A stretch of 64,000 nt of DNA from Fulvimarina sp039652615 (GCF_039652615.1 NZ_JBDJAC010000009.1:1-64000), one strand, 5' to 3'; shown: positions 51,816 through 61,215, counted from the first letter of the stretch. The notes: a model not told the origin generated them from the sequence alone. Program-made: numbers and translations.

Positions 51816-53720
51816 ATGAGCAAGATCGGCGACAATAAGCGACCCGCGCCCACCAAGGCGGCCAACCGCGAACCCTTCAGGCGTTCGCTCGCGAACACGC
51901 TTCGCGCGATCGCGGGCGACAGCGAATTGGAGGTCACGTTCTCGGCCGATCGGCCGGGACTTGCCGGCAATTCGGCCCGCCTGCCGGAGCTGCCGAAACG
52001 GGCCACCTCGAACGATGTTGCCGTCACACGCGGGGTCGCCGATGCGATGGCGCTGCGCCGGGCCCGGCATGACCCGAAGCTCCACGCCAGGCTGTCCCCG
52101 GAAGGCCAGAGCGCCCGCGCGATCTATGATTCGGTCGAGCAGGCGCGCTGCGAGGCGATCGGCGCGAATGCGATGCCGGGCGTCGGCGACAATCTGGCCT
52201 CCATGCTGGAGGACAAATACGCCCGTTCGAACCTCACCGAAGTCACCGATCGCAACGAAGCGCCGATGGAAGATGCCGTCGCGCTGTTGGTGCGCGAGGC
52301 GATGACCGGCCGTCCCGTGCCGCCAAGCGCGCAAGCTCTCGTCGACGTCTGGCGCGAGACGATCACGGAAAAGGTCGGCACGCGGTTCGCCAATCTGGCC
52401 GGGCACGCTGAAGATCAGGAAGCTTTCGCCCGCGCGATCCGCGATGTCCTCGTCTCCCTTGAAATGGCCGAAGAACTGGCCGAGCCCGAGCAGTCGGATG
52501 AAGACGAGGACGACAACGAGGACGAGAAAGGCGACAATCAGGTTCGCGATCAGGAGGAAGGCGGAGCCGAGAAGGAGGACGGCTCCGAGGACAGCCAGAC
52601 CGAGGAAACCGAGAACGAGGGCGAGAACGACGAGACCTCCGAGGCCGAGGATTCCGAGGTCACGTCTGACGACGACGTTGCCGAAGGCGAGGAAACCTCC
52701 GAGACACCCGGCGAGGCCCGGCGACCCGAGCCGAAGGATCTCGATCCCCTCCAGAAGATCGAATACGAGGTCTATAGCCGGTCCTTCGACGAGGAAATCG
52801 GCGCGGAAGAGCTTTGCGACGAGGCCGAACTCGACCGGCTGCGCGGCTTTCTCGACAAACAACTGACCAGCCTTCAGGGCGTGGTCGGTCGGCTCGCAAA
52901 CCGGCTTCAGCGTCGCCTGATGGCGCAGCAGAATCGCTCCTGGGACTTCGATCTCGAAGAGGGCTATCTCGACACGGCGCGTCTCACGCGCATCGTCATC
53001 GATCCCATGCAGTCGCTTTCCTACAAGATGGAGCGCGACACCGAATTCCGCGACACCATCGTTTCTCTGCTGATCGACAATTCCGGCTCCATGCGTGGCC
53101 GGCCGATCACCGTCGCCGCCACCTGCGCCGACATTCTCGCCCGCACGCTGGAGCGCTGCGGCGTGAAGGTGGAGGTGCTCGGCTTCACGACACGGGCCTG
53201 GAAGGGCGGGCAGTCGCGCGAGGCGTGGCTCAAGGCCGGCAAGCCGCCGCGTCCGGGCCGCCTCAACGATCTTCGCCATATCATCTACAAGAGCGCGGAT
53301 GCGCCGTGGCGCCGCGCCCGGCGCAATCTCGGCCTGATGATGCGCGAAGGGCTGCTAAAGGAAAACATCGACGGCGAAGCGCTCATCTGGGCTCACTCGC
53401 GCCTCAACAAGCGCCCCGAGCAGAGGCGCATCCTAATGGTGATCTCCGACGGCGCGCCGGTCGACGATTCCACGCTGTCGGTGAATTCCGGCAATTTCCT
53501 CGAACGGCATTTGCGGGCCGTGATCGACGAGATCGAGCAACGCTCGTCCGTGGAGCTTCTCGCAATCGGCATCGGCCACGACGTAACGCGCTACTATCGC
53601 CGCGCCGTGACCATCGTCGATGCCGAGGAACTCGCCGGCGCGATGACCGAGCAGCTCGCCGCGCTCTTCGAGGATGAGGGAACCGGCGTCCAGTCGACCT
53701 ATCGGCGGCGAGCAGGGTAG
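51816..53720 (+). CDS. cobT: cobaltochelatase subunit CobT
   Basis: 634 residues. The N-terminal domain (FRRSLANTLRAIAGD) is followed by a very acidic disordered region (about 230-320: runs of Glu/Asp/Thr/Ser) and a C-terminal von Willebrand A domain with the MIDAS motif DNSGSMRG and VISDGAPVDD. It partners CobS in ATP-driven cobalt insertion. The ribosome binding site is weak and the ATG at 51816 is taken from homology (MSKIGDN). It is the first + strand gene after a gap holding three - strand genes. Confidence 0.95.
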   Translation: MSKIGDNKRPAPTKAANREPFRRSLANTLRAIAGDSELEVTFSADRPGLAGNSARLPELPKRATSNDVAVTRGVADAMALRRARHDPKLHARLSPEGQSARAIYDSVEQARCEAIGANAMPGVGDNLASMLEDKYARSNLTEVTDRNEAPMEDAVALLVREAMTGRPVPPSAQALVDVWRETITEKVGTRFANLAGHAEDQEAFARAIRDVLVSLEMAEELAEPEQSDEDEDDNEDEKGDNQVRDQEEGGAEKEDGSEDSQTEETENEGENDETSEAEDSEVTSDDDVAEGEETSETPGEARRPEPKDLDPLQKIEYEVYSRSFDEEIGAEELCDEAELDRLRGFLDKQLTSLQGVVGRLANRLQRRLMAQQNRSWDFDLEEGYLDTARLTRIVIDPMQSLSYKMERDTEFRDTIVSLLIDNSGSMRGRPITVAATCADILARTLERCGVKVEVLGFTTRAWKGGQSREAWLKAGKPPRPGRLNDLRHIIYKSADAPWRRARRNLGLMMREGLLKENIDGEALIWAHSRLNKRPEQRRILMVISDGAPVDDSTLSVNSGNFLERHLRAVIDEIEQRSSVELLAIGIGHDVTRYYRRAVTIVDAEELAGAMTEQLAALFEDEGTGVQSTYRRRAG

Positions 53721-53853
53721 GTATGCGTTCGGAACCGGCGGAAACTTGCTATCCTTCGGGAACCCGGCAGGTGCGTCCTGATTGAAGGGATGCCGCTGCC
53801 GGCCCACACGTCGGTGCATCGGCGCTGATCGTCTGGATTCGAAAGTCGCCGCC

Positions 53854-54246
53854 ATGCCCCTCCTTCGCATCGACATGCTCGAAGGCCGCTCCGATACGGA
53901 ACTGAAGACACCTCTCGACACCATTCAGGACTGCGTGGTCGAAGCGTTCGGCGTACCGAAGACCGATCGGTACCAGATCGTCCACGAGCACAAGCCGGGC
54001 CGAATGATTTTCCTCGACACCGGTCTCGGTCTCGAGCGATCGGATCGCATGATCTCGATCCAGTTCTTGACCAGCCCGCGCACCCATGTCGAGAAGATCA
54101 AGGTCTACGAGCTCCTGTCCCAGAAGCTCAATGAAGCCTGCGGTCTCGATCCGGACGATCTCCTCATCTCCGTCTTCACCAACCGGGAAGAGGACTGGAG
54201 TTTTGCGGGTGGCAAAGCCCAGTATGTAACGGGCCGACTGCCCTGA
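53854..54246 (+). CDS. tautomerase family protein
   Basis: 130 residues beginning Met-Pro; after Met removal Pro1 would be the catalytic base of 4-oxalocrotonate tautomerase-like enzymes. The fold pattern is repeated (MPLLRIDMLEGRSDTELKT, then MISIQFLTSPRTHVEKIKVYELLSQKL) as in the fused beta-alpha-beta types, ending with ISVFTNREEDWSFAGGKAQY. The start at 53854 is set by the Pro requirement. Substrate unknown. Confidence 0.88.
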   Translation: MPLLRIDMLEGRSDTELKTPLDTIQDCVVEAFGVPKTDRYQIVHEHKPGRMIFLDTGLGLERSDRMISIQFLTSPRTHVEKIKVYELLSQKLNEACGLDPDDLLISVFTNREEDWSFAGGKAQYVTGRLP

Positions 54247-54274
54247 TCGCTTCAAATTCGCAGCAAGGCGAGCC

Positions 54275-55324
54275 ATGACGGCTATCATTATCATCCCGCG
54301 CAGCCGTCGCAGCTTTTCAAGCCGTGCGACGGCGCTCGTCGCCGCATTTTTCGGACTGGCGCTCTTGTCATCGAGCGCTCTGGCGGAGCCGGTGACGATC
54401 ACCGCCAAATCCATTCCGGCCTTTCGTGCCGACTCGGACAGAACCCACTTCGGCGATCTGAAATTCGTGGGCGGCTTTTCCTTCACAGGATCGAGCCGCC
54501 ACGTCGCCGGGCTGTCCGGGCTCGTCGTAGGCGATGGCGGCACGTCGTTTCTGGCCGTCACCGACTACGGCTACTGGATCTCGGGCCGGATCGCGCGGGA
54601 CGAGAGCGGCGTGCCAAGCGGGCTTGTCGATGTGGACGTTTCGCCCATGAGAGGGCCGGATGGCCGACCGCTGACGGGCAAGATCAAGGCCGATGCGGAA
54701 GGGCTTGCCCGGCGCGGCGATCAGGCGGTCGTCTCTTTCGAACGTGCCCCACGTATTCTCGACTATCCCGTTGATCCGTCGATCAGCTTGGCAATTCCCA
54801 GAGAACGTCCGCAACCGATCCCGAACCGTGAACTACGGGCCAATCAAGGCCTCGAAGCGCTCGCCGCCTCGCCGCCTGGCTCTCCGCTGCAAGGCGCTCT
54901 GGTAACCGTTGCCGAGGGTTCGATCGACAGAAAGGGCAATCTCTTCGCAGCCATCGTCGACGGCCCGCATAGGGGCGTTTTCAAGATCGCAAAGGACGAG
55001 AAGTGGAATGTCTCCGACGCGGACTTTCTGCCGGATGGCGACCTTCTTCTTTTGGAACGTCGTTACGAAGGCATCTTCGGCGGGCTCGGCGTCCGTCTGA
55101 GACGCATCGATGGTCGGGCGATCAAGCCGGGCGCTCTCTTGGACGGCCCTGTCATCTTCGAAGCGAATCTTTCAGAAGAGATCGATAATATGGAAGGCCT
55201 CAGCGTCTGGCAGGACGCGCAAGGGGTGACACGGCTCACCCTCAACTCGGATGACAATGGTTCGTTCTTCCAGAGGAACCTGCTTCTCGAATTCATCCTG
55301 ACCGACAAAAAAGCCGGGCTCTAA
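54275..55324 (+). CDS. phytase-like esterase domain protein, exported
   Basis: 349 residues. A signal peptide with a long basic start ends near SSSALA; the rest is a beta-propeller of the 'esterase-like activity of phytase' family (GLSGLVVGDGGTSFLAVTDYGYWISGR, EGLARRGDQAVVSFE, DNMEGLSVWQDAQGV, SDDNGSFFQRNLLLEF). In relatives it also lies between cobT and rpmB. Substrate unknown, probably a periplasmic phosphoester. Its last codons form part of the terminator. Confidence 0.9.
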   Translation: MTAIIIIPRSRRSFSSRATALVAAFFGLALLSSSALAEPVTITAKSIPAFRADSDRTHFGDLKFVGGFSFTGSSRHVAGLSGLVVGDGGTSFLAVTDYGYWISGRIARDESGVPSGLVDVDVSPMRGPDGRPLTGKIKADAEGLARRGDQAVVSFERAPRILDYPVDPSISLAIPRERPQPIPNRELRANQGLEALAASPPGSPLQGALVTVAEGSIDRKGNLFAAIVDGPHRGVFKIAKDEKWNVSDADFLPDGDLLLLERRYEGIFGGLGVRLRRIDGRAIKPGALLDGPVIFEANLSEEIDNMEGLSVWQDAQGVTRLTLNSDDNGSFFQRNLLLEFILTDKKAGL

Positions 55325-55338
55325 AAACCCGGCTTTTT
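55308..55338. terminator. bidirectional intrinsic terminator
   Basis: aaaaagccggg (55308-55318)/cccggcttttt (55328-55338) with a 9-base loop containing the stop codon of the phytase-like gene. A and T runs allow use from both strands, ending the convergent transporter gene too. Confidence 0.88.
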
Positions 55339-55365
55339 CTGCTGTAGGCGAGATTGGGTCCGGCT

Positions 55366-56049
55366 TTAAGCCGTCACCTGCCGGGCAGGCAGGATCTGCC
55401 CGATGATGATCCGGTACGGCACAAGCGCGACGGCTGCGATCAACAGTTTCAGCCCCATGTCGCCCAGAGCCCAGGAAATCCAGCGCGGAGCCTCGGTCGC
55501 CATGACGCCGAAAAGCGGGCCGGATTCGAGGGCGAAACCATCATTAGGGCCGAAAAAGAAGAAGATCGGCGCGAAGGCGATGCCGAAGAAGACCAGCGTA
55601 TCGACCACCGAACCCGAAAACGAGGACGCTGCCGGGGCGCGCCACCAGCGATCCTGCCGCAGCTTGTTGAAGACGAAGATGTCGAGCAGCTGGGCGATGA
55701 GGAATGCCGACCCCGAAGCCAAGGCAATGCGCGAGATCCGCGCAGCGCCCGTCGAATAGGGAATGAGCCCCAGATGGAAGAGAACTGTGGGCACGATGAT
55801 GGAGCACAGGACTGCGGTCGCAAAGCCGGTATAGACCACGCGCCGCGCTATCTTCGGCCCATAGAGCCGATTGGTCAGGTCCGTCACCAGAAAGGCGAAC
55901 GGATAGACGAAAGCGCCGTATGTCAGGAGGTCCGCGAGATTGAGCGAGCCGACCTGGATAAACATCGGATACTGAACCGCGACATTTGCGGCGAGCACGA
56001 TGAGGGTCATCGCCAGAACGGCGAGCCAATGGGTCTTCAGGAACTGCAT
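55366..56049 (-). CDS. yhhQ: queuosine precursor transporter (YhhQ/QPTR)
   Basis: 227 residues, six TM helices. The family signature FLVTDLTNRLYGPKIARRVVYTGFA and the DIFVFNKLRQDRWWRAPAASSFSGSVVDTLVFFGIAF block identify the ECF-independent preQ0/preQ1/queuine importer. The start at 56049 is fixed by homology and by the RNA element upstream, whose tail contains this ATG. It allows salvage of the queuosine base for tRNA wobble modification. No queuosine synthesis genes are in the window. Confidence 0.94.
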   Translation of the reverse strand: MQFLKTHWLAVLAMTLIVLAANVAVQYPMFIQVGSLNLADLLTYGAFVYPFAFLVTDLTNRLYGPKIARRVVYTGFATAVLCSIIVPTVLFHLGLIPYSTGAARISRIALASGSAFLIAQLLDIFVFNKLRQDRWWRAPAASSFSGSVVDTLVFFGIAFAPIFFFFGPNDGFALESGPLFGVMATEAPRWISWALGDMGLKLLIAAVALVPYRIIIGQILPARQVTA

Positions 56050-56078
56050 TTTTTTAACCTGGGTGATGGAACCAGAGG
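56047..56078 (-). promoter_or_regulatory. preQ1-I riboswitch overlapping the yhhQ start codon
   Basis: Read on the - strand the element is a P1 arm UCUGG, then UUC, a loop CAUCAC, the P1 partner CCAGG, and an A-rich tail UUAAAAAAAUG. This reproduces the preQ1-I order (P1, UUC, P2 strand, loop, P1 partner, A-rich tail). The pseudoknot P2 would pair loop CAU with the tail AUG, and that AUG is the yhhQ start codon. The only Shine-Dalgarno-like AGG is inside P1. Ligand binding would therefore hide both. Context with a queuosine precursor transporter supports the call. Confidence 0.78.
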
Positions 56079-56176
56079 ATGGACGCCCAGTGGATCGAGA
56101 CCACAAGGCGAAATGAAACGCCGCGTCGGATCACTCCGCCACGGCGCATGCATTCATGAAGGAAGCGAGATCGGCT

Positions 56177-56479
56177 TTAGGCCGCGGCTTCCGACGTCTC
56201 GGAGAGCTTCTTCGAGATCTGGCGCTTCAGAAGCTTGGCGCGCTGGGACAGCTCGTTTTCGCTCGACTTCATGAGAAAAGCGTCGAGGCCGCCGCGGTGC
56301 TCGACCGAGCGCAGCGCATGGGCCGAAACCCTGAGGCGGTAACGCTGGCCGAGAGCATCGGAAATCAGCGTGACGCTGCACAGGTTCGGCAAAAAGCGGC
56401 GGCGCGTCTTGTTGTTCGCGTGGGACACGTTGTTCCCGGACATGACGCCCTTGCCGGTGAGTTCGCAGACGCGAGACAT
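56177..56479 (-). CDS. rpmB: 50S ribosomal protein L28
   Basis: 100 residues. The opening SRVCELTGKGVMSGNNVSHANNKTRRRFLPNL is the L28 signature, with C-terminal LRSVEHRGGLDAFLMKSSENELS typical of alphaproteobacterial L28. The start at 56479 follows AAGGTGAACCC. A near-consensus promoter lies about 100 bp upstream. Confidence 0.97.
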   Translation of the reverse strand: MSRVCELTGKGVMSGNNVSHANNKTRRRFLPNLCSVTLISDALGQRYRLRVSAHALRSVEHRGGLDAFLMKSSENELSQRAKLLKRQISKKLSETSEAAA

Positions 56480-56854
56480 GGGTTCACCTTCTCTATAGGT
56501 CTGAACGCCCGTCACACCCGCGCCGTCGAATTCGACGCGAACCATGCTGACGGGCATGATCGGAAAATTGGGTTTGGCTATAGTCGCCAAGGCTTGACGC
56601 GTCAAGCCGAGCGAGACGTCTTGCGAGCAAAGGCGCGAAACCATGGCCGGACCACCAGAATACGCGTCTGGATTTTCTTCGGCCAGCGATTAACATACCC
56701 GCAAGGCGAACAACCGATAAACACACGATCGCGTCATTATCCTTCGCGCGCCACCGCCACAAATTTTGGTCGCCAGAGATCGGGAGCCGTTCCAATCACC
56801 GTGACCAACAGGACATATCCGGCGCGGCAAGCGGAGAGGACCAACCGCCTGACC
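56480..56854. other. divergent intergenic region, rpmB / MoxR-type cluster
   Basis: It contains the rpmB promoter (56577-56605). The start of the DUF4129 gene is ambiguous here, since GTG 56801 and GTG 56855 are both in frame and each has a distant purine-rich site. Confidence 0.5.
56577..56605 (-). promoter_or_regulatory. sigma-70 promoter of rpmB
   Basis: On the - strand: TTGACG (56605-56600), a 17-base spacer, and TATAGC (56582-56577). It is near consensus, consistent with a ribosomal protein gene. Confidence 0.75.
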
Positions 56855-57589
56855 GTGCAAAGCGTCCGGTTCGCCTTCGTGGCACTGGGTATGGCGACGG
56901 TCACCGCTTCGACGATCCCTGCCCTCGCACAGTCCGGCCCTCAAACCGCGTCGGAAGCGCTCGCCCCCTACGATCCTCCGCCGACCGAAACCTCGACCCG
57001 ATATCTCGATGCCGTCGAAAACCGGGGGCTGCAGGCTCGCATCCAATATCTTCACCCCGACAGCGAATTGGACGCGGACCTTTCGCGCTTTGACAGCGAA
57101 GACGACACCTCCGGCAATTCGTCCGAAGCGGCGCGGTACACAGCCATCGCCGTTCTGATCGCCATCCTGCTGTTCCTCGGCTTCTTCGTCTGGACCCGGC
57201 GTGGCTCATTTCTCGACCGGGCCGGTCCAAGACCGCAGACTCGCGTGAGCCCGGACCGGCAAGACGCCCCCTCCCACGACGACCCCGACATCGATCGGGA
57301 CTTCATCGCCCGGCTTCGATCGGAGACCGATCCGAGGGTGGGTCTGCGCAAGGTCCTCCAGCGTTTTCTGGCGCTCGCGGCGAGCGACAACGAAATCGTC
57401 CTGAAGCGTAGTCTGACAACACGCGAGCTCCTGGAACGCCTTCCCGGCAGCTGGCACCATCGCAGCGCCCTGCAGACCCTTGCGCAACGGGTCGAGCTGG
57501 TCGTCTTCGGCGGTCGTGCGATCAGCCGGGAAGATTACGAGGAATGCCTCGATCTCGCAGCGCCATTCCTGAAAAGGACGGAACGATGA
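56855..57589 (+). CDS. DUF4129 domain protein, head of the MoxR-type cluster
   Basis: 244 residues. A signal peptide (FAFVALGMATVTASTIPALAQ), an extracytoplasmic stretch, one TM helix (about 90-112: YTAIAVLIAILLFLGFFVW), then a cytosolic DUF4129 domain with LRKVLQRFLALAASDNEI, RSLTTRELLERLPG and QRVELVVFGGRAISREDYEECLDLA. DUF4129 proteins occur beside MoxR/DUF58 genes and transglutaminases. GTG 56855 is chosen for the signal peptide; GTG 56801 adds 18 residues. It overlaps DUF4350 by four bases. Confidence 0.8.
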   Translation: MQSVRFAFVALGMATVTASTIPALAQSGPQTASEALAPYDPPPTETSTRYLDAVENRGLQARIQYLHPDSELDADLSRFDSEDDTSGNSSEAARYTAIAVLIAILLFLGFFVWTRRGSFLDRAGPRPQTRVSPDRQDAPSHDDPDIDRDFIARLRSETDPRVGLRKVLQRFLALAASDNEIVLKRSLTTRELLERLPGSWHHRSALQTLAQRVELVVFGGRAISREDYEECLDLAAPFLKRTER

Positions 57590-58986
57590 GCGCCGCGAGC
57601 GGGCCCAGCGGACACCAGGCCGATTCCTCTGGCGCAAGGTCGGGAGCAGGCGAGTCGAAGCAGCCACTCCTGATCCTCGGCGCCGTCATTCTGGTCATCG
57701 TCCTCCTCGCCTATTTCGGCAACAGCCGTCCGATCGAGCGAACGGCAATCGGCTTCGGCGGTCTCGAAATCTGGCTGAAGAGCAACGGCTTCGAAGTCGA
57801 GGACGTGCTGCAACAGGGCGAGGATGGCTCGCCGACCGTCTTCCGCATCCTCCCGCTCTACGATCCGCAGCCCGGCAATGAAGGGTATGACCTGACAGAC
57901 GGCCGCGAGGGCGTGGCGGGCGAACTCGTTCCGCGTGCGATGTCCGAAACGGACCTGATCGACAAGCTCGAGGTCGGCCCTGTCCTCGCCATCATGCCCA
58001 AATGGCGCGGCGGCATCGTCGGCCGCGGGCGCGCGCACCCGGATCTGCTGGTTCCGGCCCACCTGATCGACATCTTCGATATCGGCGTGAAGCGGCTGTC
58101 CGATCTCGGTCTTGCCGATTACGCCGTAAACGGCACGAACTCAGGCCTGACCGTGAATGCGCCGGTGAGCCTTTACGCCGCTCAGGTCTTCACGCCGGGC
58201 CCGGACTTCCGCCGATTGTGCGAACCATTGCTGACGCTCGAAGATGCCGGAACGCTTCTCGCCCAGTGCTGGGGCGGCGAGGACAGCATCTACGACCATC
58301 CGATCTATGTTTTGTCCGATCCCGATCTTCTGGACAATCACGGGCTCAGGCTCGGCGAGAATGCGGCGGTGGCGCTCACTCTGATCGGGAATCTTGCGGG
58401 CGATCAACCGATCTTCATCGACAGGGACGCGGAAGAGTCCCGGGCTGAGGACGCAAGTGGCACGGACCCCCATGTGCGCTCACTTGCCGATCTCAAACGC
58501 TTCTTCGTCTATCCGTTCTCCTTCTTCTGGATCGGCGTCGTCGCTCTGACCGGCCTTGCCCTGTGGCGCGGCAGTCGCGGCTTCGGCCGTCCCGTCGACG
58601 ACGATCCGGCCGAGGCGAGCGATGCGTCCAAGGTCCGAACGATCGAGGCCTCGCAGCGCATCCTGCTTCTTGCCGGGGAAAACCACGCCCTGGTGAGAAC
58701 CTATGTGGAGGACCGGCTCGAAGCGCTCGCGGGCGCCCTTCTGGGGCCGCACGCGCCGCGCGATGATCAGGGCGGCGTCAAGCCTGCCCTCGACCGGTTC
58801 CTGTCGCGCCGGGCGCCAAATCTTGGCGAACGCCTGAACAGCACCTATCAGGCGCTTCGTCACACCACCGAAAACACCATTTCGACGGACCAGATGCGGC
58901 AATTGTCCGCCTTCGAAGCCGTCATCGAGGAGATCTGGAATGAATTTGGACGAGCTGCGAGCCCTTCGCGACCGAATCGCCGGTGA
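57586..58986 (+). CDS. DUF4350 domain membrane protein
   Basis: 466 residues. An N-terminal TM helix (about 27-45) precedes an extracytoplasmic globular domain with GGLEIWLKSNGFEVEDV, the DUF4350 region that resembles GATase1-like folds (PVLAIMPKWRGG, YVLSDPDLLDNHGLRLGENA), then a second TM helix (FFVYPFSFFWIGVVALTGLALW) and a helical C-terminus. It overlaps both neighbours (ATGA start; 47-bp overlap with MoxR), indicating tight coupling. Role unknown. Confidence 0.88.
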   Translation: MSAASGPSGHQADSSGARSGAGESKQPLLILGAVILVIVLLAYFGNSRPIERTAIGFGGLEIWLKSNGFEVEDVLQQGEDGSPTVFRILPLYDPQPGNEGYDLTDGREGVAGELVPRAMSETDLIDKLEVGPVLAIMPKWRGGIVGRGRAHPDLLVPAHLIDIFDIGVKRLSDLGLADYAVNGTNSGLTVNAPVSLYAAQVFTPGPDFRRLCEPLLTLEDAGTLLAQCWGGEDSIYDHPIYVLSDPDLLDNHGLRLGENAAVALTLIGNLAGDQPIFIDRDAEESRAEDASGTDPHVRSLADLKRFFVYPFSFFWIGVVALTGLALWRGSRGFGRPVDDDPAEASDASKVRTIEASQRILLLAGENHALVRTYVEDRLEALAGALLGPHAPRDDQGGVKPALDRFLSRRAPNLGERLNSTYQALRHTTENTISTDQMRQLSAFEAVIEEIWNEFGRAASPSRPNRR

Positions 58987-59896
58987 AGTCTGCAAGGCGG
59001 TGCAAGGGCAGGATGCGATCGTCGAACTGCTCCTCGTTTCCCTGTTTGCACGGGGCCATTGCCTTCTGGAAGGCCCTCCGGGCACGGCGAAGACCCTCTT
59101 GGCCCAGAGCCTGTCGGCGGCCGTCTCGCTCGATTTCAAACGTATCCAGTTCACGCCGGACCTGATGCCGGGCGACGTCATCGGCTCGAATATCTACGAT
59201 TTCGAGGCCCGGCGCTTCGAACTCGTGCGCGGTCCGATCTTTACCGACATCCTGCTCACCGACGAACTCAACCGCGCACCGCCCAAGACGCAGGCAGCGC
59301 TCCTGCAGGTCATGACCGAGCACAAGGCGACCATCGACGGAACGGATCATGGCGTCGGCAAAATCTTCTTCGTGGTCGCGACGCAGAACCCGCTGGAACA
59401 GCAGGGAACCTATCCGCTCCCCGAAGCCCAGCTCGACCGCTTCCTCTTCAAGCTGCCGCTGGACTTCCCGAGCGAGGAAGACGAGTTCTCGATCCTTCGC
59501 CTTCATGCCGGCCAGCCCCTCGATCACGATGCCCGCAAGGCCGCGATCGAGCCTGTCGCATCGCTCGACGAAATCAGGGCTGGCCAGACGCTGATCGACG
59601 GCATCCGTCTCGATGACGAAATCCTGCGTTACGTCCTCTCCCTGTCGCGAGCGACCCGCACCGACGTCGATATCGCCTTTGGCGTCTCGACCCGCGCGGC
59701 CGACGCCTTGTGTGGCGCGGTGCGGGCGAAAGCTGCGCTCGATGGCCGGGACTATGCGATCCCTGACGATGTGAAGGAGCTTTTCCTGCCCGTCATGCGC
59801 CATCGTATCGTCCTCAGCCCCACCGCCGAGATCGAGGGCCGCAGCCCGGATGCTGTGCTTGAAGCCATTCTCGACCAGGTGGCAGTGCCGCGCTGA
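58940..59896 (+). CDS. MoxR-type AAA+ ATPase
   Basis: 318 residues. Walker A GPPGTAKT, Walker B ILLTDELNRAPPKTQAALLQVM, sensor 1 VVATQNPLEQQGTYPLPEAQLDRF (which also holds the arginine finger) and the C-terminal lid are all intact. MoxR proteins act as chaperone-like ATPases that activate or assemble partner VWA/DUF58 proteins. Gene overlap with DUF4350 upstream and a one-base TGATG overlap with DUF58 downstream mark one operon. Confidence 0.95.
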   Translation: MNLDELRALRDRIAGEVCKAVQGQDAIVELLLVSLFARGHCLLEGPPGTAKTLLAQSLSAAVSLDFKRIQFTPDLMPGDVIGSNIYDFEARRFELVRGPIFTDILLTDELNRAPPKTQAALLQVMTEHKATIDGTDHGVGKIFFVVATQNPLEQQGTYPLPEAQLDRFLFKLPLDFPSEEDEFSILRLHAGQPLDHDARKAAIEPVASLDEIRAGQTLIDGIRLDDEILRYVLSLSRATRTDVDIAFGVSTRAADALCGAVRAKAALDGRDYAIPDDVKELFLPVMRHRIVLSPTAEIEGRSPDAVLEAILDQVAVPR

Positions 59897-61215
59897 TGCG
59901 ACCCTCGCGCCGCCTGCTTCTGATCGCCAGCCTTATCGCGCTCTTCTCGCTCGGCGTGATCGCACTGCCGGCGCTGCCTGCCGACGTGATCCTTGTCACC
60001 TGGGCCGTTCTCGTCGCTGTGGTTCTGGTCGATGTCGCGATGACACCGTCTGCGAAGTGCTATCGGCTGGAAGCACCGGACAGCCGGGAGCTTTTCGTCG
60101 GCGAGACGGCGGAGCTTGGTTTCGCCCTCGCGCCGCTCACCGCAAAAGCAGAAGGGGAAACGCCGTCGGCCATGCTGCGCATCGCTTGGCCCGCAGGCCT
60201 TGCGGGGCCGCAGGATATTGTCCTGTCGCGCAGCGAGGCAGGCCTCTACTCGGGCAAGGTGACCGTCAGGGCCGCGATGCGGGGGCAGCTCGACCTCGTC
60301 GAGGTCTCCGCCCTGCGCCTCAGCCGGCTTGGCCTTCTGGAGCTTGTCGCCTTTTACCCCTGCCACACGCGAATGACCGTCGTTCCGAATGTCCGTTCGA
60401 TCACATCCGGCGCGATCGACGCCGAGATCGCCGCGCAGAGCTTCGGGGAACGCGCGGCGCTCATTCGCGGCCAAGGATCGGAATTTCACCAGCTCCGCGA
60501 TTTCGTCGCAGGCATGGATACGCGCACGATCGACTACAAGCGCTCCGCCCGCCACGGCGCGCTGGTTGCGCGGGAAATGCGAGCCGAGCGCAACAACAAT
60601 ATCGTGCTGTCGCTCGATAACGGCCATCTGATGCGCGAGGAGATCGACGGGCAGGCGAAGATCGATCACATGATCCACTCCGCGCTTGCGCTCGGCTGGG
60701 CCGGTGTTCAGGGCGGCGATCTGGTGGGGCTCTTTGCCTTCGACGCGCGCCCTCGTCTTTTTCTGCCGCCGGGTGGCGGCCGCCGGGCTTTCGCCCAGCT
60801 TCGCTCGCGCACCGCCGAGCTTCGCTATCGCAGCGTCGAGACCAACCACACCCTCGCGATGACCCATCTTGGCCAGCGCCTCAACCGGCGCAGCCTCGTC
60901 GTTGTCTTTTCCGATTTCGTGGATACCACCACGGCCGAACTTCTCGTCGAAAACGTGCAGGTTCTCGTCAAGCGCCATGTGGTCGTCTTCGTTTCGATCC
61001 GCGACCCCCTGCTTGACGCCTATGCCAGACAACTGGCCCGCGGGATCGAGGATGTCGCATCGGCGGTCGCGGCCGCCGGCATCCAGCGCGACCGGCGCAT
61101 GGTTCTGGAGCGCCTCGGCCGTCTCGGTGTCTTCGTCATCGATACCGACCCGGGCAGGATCACCGCGCAGCTGATCTCCACCTATCTGTCGATCAAGGCA
61201 AGGGAACTCATATGA
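59896..61215 (+). CDS. DUF58 (VWA-like) protein
   Basis: 439 residues. Two N-terminal TM helices (about 8-50) lead to a beta-rich region and the conserved DUF58 block GSEFHQLRDFVAGMDTRTIDYKRSARHGALVAREMRAERN, followed by a von Willebrand A-like domain whose MIDAS-type motif appears as LSLDNGHLM, lacking the usual DxSxS Ser pair. It is the partner most often associated with MoxR ATPases. It overlaps the next gene by four bases. Confidence 0.93.
   Translation: MRPSRRLLLIASLIALFSLGVIALPALPADVILVTWAVLVAVVLVDVAMTPSAKCYRLEAPDSRELFVGETAELGFALAPLTAKAEGETPSAMLRIAWPAGLAGPQDIVLSRSEAGLYSGKVTVRAAMRGQLDLVEVSALRLSRLGLLELVAFYPCHTRMTVVPNVRSITSGAIDAEIAAQSFGERAALIRGQGSEFHQLRDFVAGMDTRTIDYKRSARHGALVAREMRAERNNNIVLSLDNGHLMREEIDGQAKIDHMIHSALALGWAGVQGGDLVGLFAFDARPRLFLPPGGGRRAFAQLRSRTAELRYRSVETNHTLAMTHLGQRLNRRSLVVVFSDFVDTTTAELLVENVQVLVKRHVVVFVSIRDPLLDAYARQLARGIEDVASAVAAAGIQRDRRMVLERLGRLGVFVIDTDPGRITAQLISTYLSIKARELI

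Noticed and set aside
51618..53279. 553-codon - strand frame across cobT
   Set aside because: Antisense to CobT; the hydrophobic stretch (GLGGLVVLALVLGFLGLAV) is only the complement of the acidic repeat region.
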